From CAYLJO01 sp964383905 (GTDB lineage: Bacteria; Acidobacteriota; Blastocatellia; Pyrinomonadales; Pyrinomonadaceae), in the NCBI GenBank assembly GCA_964383905.1, contig CAYLJO010000111.1, positions 1-20,758 of the forward strand: DNA of 20,758 nucleotides, in the 5' to 3' direction. The notes below the pieces were generated by a model, which was not told where the DNA came from, did not search any database, and worked only from the letters and a program-made list of their open reading frames with translations. This document shows, in pieces, positions 7,654 through 13,521 of this stretch. Position 1 is the first letter of the stretch, and the number at the start of each line of letters is the position of its first letter. Position numbers and translations under genes: made by a program.

Positions 7654-8755
7654 TACGGTGGTGTTCCCTCTCGTCGGGCGCGCCGAATGAGATGCCCGTA
7701 TCGCGCGCCGTGCGGATGAGCTGGCCCTCGGCCGGCACGGTCTTGATCGAGGCGATGGCTCTCGCGAGTGGAACTGTGACAATATCGCCGGCCTGAAGGG
7801 CCACCATCACGCCGCGCTCGCCCCTGGACAGGGCGCGCACGGCGCACGCGCCGTAGTTTGTGGCCAGCATGCGATCAAAGGCATTGGGCGTGCCCCCGCG
7901 CTGCAAATGGCCCAGTACGACGCAGCGCGTCTCCTTACCCGTCAACCGTTCAAGCCCGAGGCGACAGTAAGCGCCGACCCCGCCGAGGCGCGGCGCACTG
8001 TGAAGGTCGCCGTAGTCCTGATAAATCAGCTCCCGGCCCGCTTCGCGCGCGCCCTCGGCAACAACAAGGATGCTGAACTGTGAATCGGACTGATCCCGCT
8101 CGCATATTTTGTCCGCGACGGAATCCATCGAAAAGGGAATCTCGGGAATGAGTATGACGTCGGCGCCGCCGGCGATTCCCGAATAAAGCGCGATCCAGCC
8201 CGTGTGCCTGCCCATCACTTCGAGGATCATCACGCGATCATGTGACTCGGCCGTCGTATGCAGGCGATCGAGAGCCTCGGTGGCGATATCGAGCGCGGTG
8301 ACGAAACCGAAGGTGAGTTCGGTGCAGGCGAGATCGTTATCAATAGTTTTCGGCACGCCGACGACGGGAAAGCCGAGCCGGTCAAGCTCGGCCGCAATGG
8401 TCAGCGTGCCTTCACCCCCGAGCACGATGAGCCCCTCTATGCCGAGTTGTCGCAGGCTCCCGACAGCCTCCTGATAAACGTCCTCGGGTGTGGTCTCGCC
8501 TTCGGCCCTGTGTTCGACGAAGCGACCACGATTCCGCGTCCCCAGAATCGTGCCGCCGCGCGGCAGTAGACCGCGCACATCAGCCTGCGTCAACTCGCGC
8601 GTCAGCGGCCGGCCCAACAGTCCCTCAAAACTGTCTTCGATGCCGATCACCCGCATGCCGTACTCGCCCGCGGCTGTTTTCACGACCGCGCGAATGACCG
8701 CGTTCAAACCGGGCGCGTCGCCGCCGCCCGTGAGTATGCCGATGGTCTGATACAT
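7649..8755 (-). CDS. pfkA: ATP-dependent 6-phosphofructokinase
   Basis: A 368-residue glycolytic enzyme that phosphorylates fructose 6-phosphate. Visible are ILTGGGDAPGLNAVI at the N terminus (phosphate loop), GGEGT at 113-117, the catalytic PKTIDND at 135-141, and MGRHTGWIAL (sugar-phosphate binding). The residue at the ATP/PPi switch (G116) is glycine, as in ATP users, while K136 is lysine as in PPi enzymes. This G-plus-K pairing is known from ATP-dependent actinobacterial PFKs, so ATP use is the better guess. Its stop codon lies inside the right arm of the 7573-7653 inverted repeat. The ATG at 8755 has only a weak ribosome-binding site. A hairpin (8777-8820) separates it from the selenoprotein gene upstream. 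Confidence 0.95.
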   Translation of the reverse strand: MYQTIGILTGGGDAPGLNAVIRAVVKTAAGEYGMRVIGIEDSFEGLLGRPLTRELTQADVRGLLPRGGTILGTRNRGRFVEHRAEGETTPEDVYQEAVGSLRQLGIEGLIVLGGEGTLTIAAELDRLGFPVVGVPKTIDNDLACTELTFGFVTALDIATEALDRLHTTAESHDRVMILEVMGRHTGWIALYSGIAGGADVILIPEIPFSMDSVADKICERDQSDSQFSILVVAEGAREAGRELIYQDYGDLHSAPRLGGVGAYCRLGLERLTGKETRCVVLGHLQRGGTPNAFDRMLATNYGACAVRALSRGERGVMVALQAGDIVTVPLARAIASIKTVPAEGQLIRTARDTGISFGAPDEREHHRK

Positions 8756-8776
8756 GGATTAAGTCACGAGTCTCAG

Positions 8777-8820
8777 GTTCCGGGCTCAGAGTTTTTAGCT
8801 CAAAGCTTTTAACCCGGAAC
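8777..8820. terminator. hairpin downstream of the PrdB-like selenoprotein gene
   Basis: GTTCCGGG (8777-8784) and CCCGGAAC (8813-8820) form an 8-bp stem; the AT-rich middle contains a second small AGCT pairing. It lies 8 bases after the selenoprotein stop and 22 bases before pfkA. It could end the upstream transcript, though there is no clean T run after the stem. The arm sequence also resembles a common interspersed repeat. Confidence 0.45.
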
Positions 8821-8827
8821 GCGAAAC

Positions 8828-9556
8828 TTAGTTCTTCACACGAGGCGGCTCATACTGCTCGCCGTATTCCGGGTAGGGGCGGGTAATGACTTCACCGGGT
8901 GGCGTATGCTCGGTCAGCAATTTCAGGGCGTCACGCAAGACCTGGCGCTGCAGCTCACGCATCCGGGGGCGACCCAAGCTGTTGCCGACCTTAAACCCTT
9001 TCGGATAAAGTGCGCGGGGCGGGCGCATCTGCGCCGAAACTTCCGGGCTGACGGTGATTAAAATCGTCGGGATGCCCTTCATCTCGATTTCGCGTTGGAC
9101 CGCGACGACCGTGCGGTGGCAGACGTTGGGTCAACCGCCGGTCAGCACGACGGCGTCGGCGCGTGATCCCCTGTCGATCTCGTTGGCGATCTCCGGCGCG
9201 GTGCCCTCATACATCGCTTTCAACTGCATGGTGTAGCCCATGTAGCCGACGTGCTTGCGGGCCACCCCGCCGATAAACCCTTCCGCCACAAGGTCGCGCA
9301 AGACGTCAATCGGAAAGACTACGTTAATGTCCTGATCCGCGTCCGTGTGGTCATAGTGATGATGCGTGACCATCAGCCGGGATGAGTCAACGTCCCCAGG
9401 GATGACGCGGTAGCCGAGATCGCCAAGCTCATCCGCGATGTTGAAGGGCTCCTGATCTTTAAGATGAACGCCGCCCGCCGTGACAATGGCAATCGTGCTT
9501 TTCCGGAGCTCGCGGTCGAACGGGGTAAATGGCACGCACTTTCTTGATATCGACAT
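8828..9556 (-). CDS. selenocysteine-containing GrdB/PrdB-family protein (UGA read as Sec)
   Basis: A 242-residue protein if the TGA at 9131-9133 is read as selenocysteine. Both sides are in the same frame and belong to one family: up to the TGA it reads RADAVVLTGG, after it PNVCHRTVVAVQREIEMKG, giving G-G-U142-P-N-V-C146. This matches the redox centre of the selenoprotein B family of glycine/betaine/sarcosine/D-proline reductases; the length fits PrdB (about 240). These reductases split C-N bonds reductively in clostridia. No PrdA, GrdA or thioredoxin partner is nearby, so the true substrate is unknown. AGGAAG stands 6 bases before the ATG. Conserved-looking blocks (VTHHHYDHT, GGVARKHVGYMGYTMQLKAM) confirm the family. 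Conventional annotation would split it at the UGA. Confidence 0.9.
9090..9117 (-). promoter_or_regulatory. candidate bacterial SECIS element of the PrdB-like gene
   Basis: Just downstream of the in-frame UGA two alternative hairpins can form in the mRNA. One has stem ACCGC/GCGGU (9113-9117 with 9099-9103) and a 9-base loop. The other has stem UCGCG/CGCGA (9101-9105 with 9090-9094) and a 6-base loop beginning GU, 31 bases after the UGA. The second better fits the bacterial rule of a G near the loop start at about 16-37 bases from the UGA. Folding was done by eye. Confidence 0.55.
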
Positions 9557-9577
9557 ATGTTCTTCCTGAGAAGCAAC

Positions 9578-9627
9578 GCGGGCTGAACCTGAGTAGCTTA
9601 ATTAAAAGCACCTGAGGTTCAGCCCGC
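9578..9627. terminator. 13-bp perfect inverted repeat between the two selenoprotein genes
   Basis: Arms at 9578-9590 and 9615-9627 (GCGGGCTGAACCT and its complement) are perfect inverted copies around a 24-base AT-rich loop. The element fills half of the 103-base gap between the peroxiredoxin stop and the PrdB-like start. No T run follows on either strand, so it is a weak intrinsic terminator at best; an attenuator or RNA-processing site between the two genes is also possible. Confidence 0.5.
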
Positions 9628-9659
9628 TGGCTCAAATTAGGTAGCGCCCGGGCGCATTG

Positions 9660-10124
9660 TTACAGCTTGCGCAGCACTTCGAACAGATCTTCGTTGTCAG
9701 GTTGATCGGAAATATTGTGGATGTCTTTGTAGGCGATCTTACCTTCCTTGTCCACGATAAAGAGCGCACGTTCCGAAATACCGTCGTTTTCGCGATACGC
9801 GCCATACTTTCTGGCGACTTCGCCTTTCGGGTGAAAATCGCTCAGCAGATCGTAGGAGAGATTGCCGAGGCTTTTAGCCCAGGCGGCGTTGCACGGGACG
9901 CTGTCAACAGAGATGCCCAGGACCTGGGCATCATAGCCTCTAAAGCGTTCGAGGTCGGCCTCGTACGCAGGCATCTGGGCCGTTCAAACGGGCGTCCACG
10001 CCAGCGGATAGAACGCCAGCACGACGTTCTGTTTGCCGCGAAAATTCGAGAGCTTCACCTTTTTGCCCTTCTCAAGGTGGCTGCCGAGCTCGAAATCCGG
10101 GGCCATATCTCCAACTTCAGGCAT
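9660..10124 (-). CDS. selenocysteine peroxiredoxin (UGA read as Sec)
   Basis: A 154-residue peroxiredoxin of the AhpC/TSA superfamily if the TGA at 9984-9986 is read as selenocysteine. The peroxidatic motif normally reads FYPLxxTPVC; here it is FYPLAWTPV-U47-TAQMPAYE, so the UGA replaces exactly the catalytic cysteine. Downstream are LGISVDSVPCNAAWAKSL (C78 is a possible resolving residue) and ISERALFIVDKEG with the conserved Arg. It would reduce peroxides, with electrons from thioredoxin or another thiol donor. I chose the ATG at 10124 because of AAGGAGGA upstream; an ATG at 10235 would add a non-family extension. The family is known to include Sec forms in environmental bacteria. Conventional annotation would split it into two ORFs. 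Confidence 0.93.
9945..9968 (-). promoter_or_regulatory. candidate bacterial SECIS element of the Sec-peroxiredoxin
   Basis: In the mRNA, 15 bases after the UGA, GCGU-A-CGAGG pairs with CCUCG-A-ACGC: nine base pairs with one A/A mismatch and a CCGA loop. Opening the top pair gives a six-base loop that begins with G, as bacterial SECIS elements prefer. The distance from UGA to loop (about 25 bases) fits the known range. It lies wholly within coding sequence, as bacterial SECIS elements do. Confidence 0.65.
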
Positions 10125-10321
10125 TAAAAATAGTCCTCCTTGCAAGAATAGAAACAGTACGCAGAACTTTTGTGATCCGAGGGTCACGGGAAGCTTACAT
10201 CTTTGCCAAGGCTGATTCAAGCGCGGGGAAACCATTTTGTTTACTGATAGATTGACCGGTTGACGATTTGGACAATCGGCTTTGCTAATGATTCAATGGT
10301 GAAAACGGGTCAAAAGAGCGA

Positions 10322-11491
10322 ATGAAAATGTCCGGTGTGATCATCACAAAACGTGGGGCGGAGCGAGCCCGCAACGGGCATTTGTGGATCTACCGCAGCG
10401 ATCTGCTCGAGACGGCAGGGCAGACGGGCGGTTCGGTCGCGCGCGTGCGCGACGAGCGCGGTAAGTACGTGGGGCAGGCCCTCTACAGCGATCGCTCGGA
10501 GATCGCCCTCAGGTTATTGACGCTGCGCGACAAAACGATCGACCGCGAATGGTGGCGCGGGCGCTTGCGCGAAGCGGCCCGGAGGCGCGCCCATCTGACG
10601 ACCGCCACCAACGCCTACCGCCTGGTCTATTCCGAAGGCGATCTTCTGCCGTCGCTGATCGTGGATGTTTACGATGACGTGCTGGTGCTGCAAACGCTTT
10701 CGCAGGGGACGGACGCGATCAAAGGGATGCTGGTGGGATTGCTGGTGGAAGAGTTTGCGCCGCGGGCGGTCGTCGAGCGTAACGACGTGCGCGTACGCGT
10801 GCTGGAAGGACTGGAGATGAGCGCCGGCGTCCTTTACGGTAATGCGCCTGATCATTTGTTGATCGAGCAGCACGGCGTACGTTTTTCTATCGCGCCGCTC
10901 GGCGGCCAGAAGACCGGCTTATTCCTGGACCAGCGCGAGAACGTCCGCGCCGCGCGGGCGGTGGCGCACGGACGAGCGCTCGACTGCTTTACTTTCAACG
11001 GTGGATTTGCGCTTAACCTCGCGCCCGTGTGCGAGAGCGTGCTCGGCCTGGATATTTCCGCCGATGCGATCATGGCAGCGCAACGAAATGCGGAGCTGAA
11101 TGACGCGCGCAACATCGAATTTCGCACGGCCAACGTTTTCGATGCGCTGCGCGAGATGGAGGCGGCGCGGGAGCGCTTTGACACCGTCGTGCTCGACCCG
11201 CCCGCTTTCACCAAGAACCGCGCGAGCATTCGGGCTGCCGCGCGCGGATACAAAGAGATCAACCTGCGCGCCCTCAAGCTGCTCAATACGGGTGGTGTGC
11301 TCGTGACATGCACATGCTCTTACCACATGCCGGAAACCATGTTCCTCGACATCATTGCGGAAGCGGGAAGGGACGCGCGGCGCCGGGTGCAGCTGATCGA
11401 GAAGCGGCTGCAGGCGCGTGATCATCCGGTGCTCCTCAACATGCCGGAGACTTATTATCTGAAATGCGTTATTGCGCGGGTAATTGATTGA
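10322..11491 (+). CDS. rlmI: RlmI-like 23S rRNA (cytosine-C5) methyltransferase
   Basis: A 389-residue class I SAM-dependent methyltransferase of the RlmI/RlmK family (COG1092), which in E. coli makes m5C1962 of 23S rRNA. The N-terminal 80 residues are a PUA-like RNA-binding domain (ITKRGAERARNGHLWIYRSD). A middle domain has YSEGDLLPSLIVDVYDDV. The Rossmann methyltransferase begins at about residue 200 with GLFLDQRENR-like sequence (FLDQREN), then LDCFTFNGGFALNLA (SAM motif I), LGLDIS, VVLDPPAF (motif IV) and the TCTCSYHM segment with the catalytic cysteine. It is divergent from the Sec-peroxiredoxin gene, with a 197-base shared upstream region. The Shine-Dalgarno is weak (AGAG). Target base is by family analogy. 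Confidence 0.93.
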   Translation: MKMSGVIITKRGAERARNGHLWIYRSDLLETAGQTGGSVARVRDERGKYVGQALYSDRSEIALRLLTLRDKTIDREWWRGRLREAARRRAHLTTATNAYRLVYSEGDLLPSLIVDVYDDVLVLQTLSQGTDAIKGMLVGLLVEEFAPRAVVERNDVRVRVLEGLEMSAGVLYGNAPDHLLIEQHGVRFSIAPLGGQKTGLFLDQRENVRAARAVAHGRALDCFTFNGGFALNLAPVCESVLGLDISADAIMAAQRNAELNDARNIEFRTANVFDALREMEAARERFDTVVLDPPAFTKNRASIRAAARGYKEINLRALKLLNTGGVLVTCTCSYHMPETMFLDIIAEAGRDARRRVQLIEKRLQARDHPVLLNMPETYYLKCVIARVID

Positions 11492-11549
11492 GGAATAAAG
11501 GGCAGAAACTATTATTAACTTTGCAATTCACCTGATTCGAGAGGCGCGG

Positions 11550-11578
11550 TGGTGAAGGCGGCGGATTCGTTGTATAAA
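11550..11578 (+). promoter_or_regulatory. possible promoter of the cystathionine beta-synthase gene
   Basis: TATAAA at 11573-11578 is a good -10 box; 17 bases upstream TGGTGA matches the -35 consensus only in part. It lies about 50 bases before the start codon. The evidence is limited to the -10 box and position. Confidence 0.3.
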
Positions 11579-11627
11579 TATATCAACACCCCTCAACAAG
11601 TTTGGGACATCTGATCTGGAGACGTTT

Positions 11628-13004
11628 ATGAATTATTACGAAAATGTTCTCGGCCTCGTCGGTCGCACACCGCTGGTCAGGCTGAATCGAATCACGCGTA
11701 ATCTCAAGGCGACAGTGTTGGCCAAAATGGAGAGTCTCAATCCCGGCTACTCCGTTAAAGACCGCATCGGTCGCGCGATGATCGAGGCGGCCGAGCGGGA
11801 GGGAAAACTCAAGCCGGGCGGCACGGTCGTCGAAGCGACGTCAGGCAATACAGGGATCGGGCTCGCGCTGGCGGCGGCCGTCAAGGGGTACCACTGCATT
11901 TTCGTCATGACCGACAAATCTGCGGTCGAAAAGGTGCGTTACCTGAAAGCGCTCGGGGCCGACGTCGTAGTCACGCCCGCCACGGCCAAGCCCGGCACGC
12001 CGGATCACTATGTCACCACGGCGCAGCGCATCGCGGCGGAGACGCCAAACTCGTTTTACCCGGACCAGTATTCGCATCCGGCCAACCCGGAGGCGCACTA
12101 CCGCACGACGGGGCCGGAAATCTGGGAGCAGACCGAGGGCAAGGTCACCCACTTCGTCGCCGGCATCGGGACGGGTGGAACAATCTCCGGTACCGGTCGT
12201 TTCCTCAAAGAGAAGAATCCGGGCATCAAGATCATCGGCGCGGACCCCTACGGATCGATTTTCAAGACGTACAAGGAGACGGGGAAGCTCATCGAAGCAA
12301 CGCCCTACCTTGTCGAAGGCATCGGCCAGCAGACGATTCCCGAAAATGCTCACATGAGATACATTGACGACGTGATCAATATTACGGACCGTGAGTCGTT
12401 CGAACTCTCGAGGCAACTCGGCCGCCTGGAGGGCATCTTCTGCGGCGGATCGTCGGGGACAAATCTTGCCGCGGCGTTGCGCGTGGCGCGCGACCTGGAT
12501 GAGAATGCCATCGTCGTCTTCATCATTTGCGACACCGGCGAGCACTATCTGACCAAGCATCATTCTGACGAGTGGATGAAAGAGAAGCGACTGCTCGAGC
12601 CACAGAAGATCACGGCCGGCCTGATCAGTGGAACGAAGGGACAGAACTCTCCACCCTCACTCATCACGGCTTCCCCGATTGAGCGCGTGAAGGACGTGCT
12701 GGCAAAAATGGATGAACTGGGCGTGACTCAGATTCCGGTGCTCGAAGATGGCCACTCGGTCGGCGCGCTGCGTGAGAACCGCGTGCTGGCAAAAGTTCTC
12801 GGCAACCGCGAACTGTTAGAATCACCTGTGAGCGAAGTGATGGAGGCGAGTTTCCCGGTTGTCGATGTGGACGCCAGCGCCAATGAAGTCACACGGCTGT
12901 TGCAATCAAAACAGGCTGTCCTGGTGGAAGAGTACGGACGCATCACCGGCATTATTACGCGTCATGACGTGCTCGACGCGACGACGACCGGCACGCGCGG
13001 CTGA
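11628..13004 (+). CDS. cbs: PLP-dependent cystathionine beta-synthase / cysteine synthase with CBS domains
   Basis: A 458-residue PLP enzyme of the cysteine synthase fold plus a C-terminal CBS pair. MNYYENVLGLVGRTPLVRLN is followed by the PLP lysine K44 in NPGYSVKDR, the EATSGNTGIGLA substrate loop, GIGTGGTISGTGRF (phosphate loop) and CGGSSGTNLAA. Residues about 335-455 hold two CBS motifs (VTQIPVLEDGHSVGALREN and VEEYGRITGIITRHDVLDA), which bind adenosyl ligands in related enzymes. The architecture matches bacterial Cbs of about 460 residues (for example in mycobacteria), which condense serine or O-acetylserine with homocysteine or sulfide. Which reaction it prefers cannot be read from the sequence. 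GGAG precedes the ATG at good spacing. Confidence 0.94.
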   Translation: MNYYENVLGLVGRTPLVRLNRITRNLKATVLAKMESLNPGYSVKDRIGRAMIEAAEREGKLKPGGTVVEATSGNTGIGLALAAAVKGYHCIFVMTDKSAVEKVRYLKALGADVVVTPATAKPGTPDHYVTTAQRIAAETPNSFYPDQYSHPANPEAHYRTTGPEIWEQTEGKVTHFVAGIGTGGTISGTGRFLKEKNPGIKIIGADPYGSIFKTYKETGKLIEATPYLVEGIGQQTIPENAHMRYIDDVINITDRESFELSRQLGRLEGIFCGGSSGTNLAAALRVARDLDENAIVVFIICDTGEHYLTKHHSDEWMKEKRLLEPQKITAGLISGTKGQNSPPSLITASPIERVKDVLAKMDELGVTQIPVLEDGHSVGALRENRVLAKVLGNRELLESPVSEVMEASFPVVDVDASANEVTRLLQSKQAVLVEEYGRITGIITRHDVLDATTTGTRG

Positions 13005-13521
13005 CCGCCACCGTCATTTGTGACGTGTCAGACGGGGCGTTTCTTCTACATCCAGAGCTTATCTCAGTTGGGTGTATGGGAGGACGCGATGTTCACCACA
13101 GGGGGCACAGAGGTTCACAGAGGAAAAGCGTAATCAATTCAGGAGAGATGGTAGCGACTCTCCGCCGATTAGTGATGACCCTCCATACGTACTATGCAAA
13201 TCGCTCTAAGTATCCCTTCCTCTATATGATACCGGAGTTGTCCGGCTTTCCATCGCCTCTGATGATCAAGGGCGCGGCCTCCCACTCATGAATGATGCTG
13301 CCATCTGACATCGGGGCATTCTCTTTGACCGGTTGATCTGGCAGTGTTTCGGTCAGACAGACCGGAATCCAAACCGGCGGCCTCCTGTTTTCTCCAATAA
13401 AATCAACAGTTAAGAGGTGAAAGCGCCGTGGCACGCGCCTTGTTTATTGCATTGCCTCAGTCTCGACGTGCGGGCGCGACTGAAATAACAAACTGCTTTG
13501 ACATTGCAAGGAGCCCTATCT
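13005..13521. other. intergenic region with a repeat and no supported gene
   Basis: Between cbs and the subtilase gene lie 517 bases. They hold an interspersed repeat (13091-13126) and AT-richer sequence afterwards. A minus-strand frame at 13222-13434 (70 codons, including HEWEAAPLIIRGDGKPDNSG) reads somewhat protein-like but lacks a ribosome-binding site at its GTG and is not recognised; it may be a gene remnant. The plus-strand frame from 13025 crosses the repeat and is not believable. AAGGAG at 13508-13513 belongs to the subtilase. Confidence 0.5.
13091..13126 (+). repeat. interspersed repeat, CACAGAGG type
   Basis: The stretch has TTCACCACAG, GGCACAGAGG and TTCACAGAGG in close succession. 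I recognise this as a widespread family of short interspersed repeats in environmental bacteria. It sits in non-coding sequence between cbs and the subtilase gene and has no ORF. Function is unknown. Confidence 0.6.

Noticed and set aside
9131..9133. Reading the TGA as an ordinary stop or a nonsense mutation splitting a pseudogene
   Set aside because: The family carries Sec/Cys at this column, the frame stays open on both sides, and a second independent gene next door shows the same kind of substitution.
9984..10235. Peroxiredoxin start at the upstream ATG at 10235
   Set aside because: The ATG at 10124 has AAGGAGGA in front of it and gives the usual N terminus; the extra 37 residues match no peroxiredoxin.
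13025..13291. 88-codon plus-strand frame after cbs
   Set aside because: It runs through an interspersed repeat and has no ribosome-binding site.
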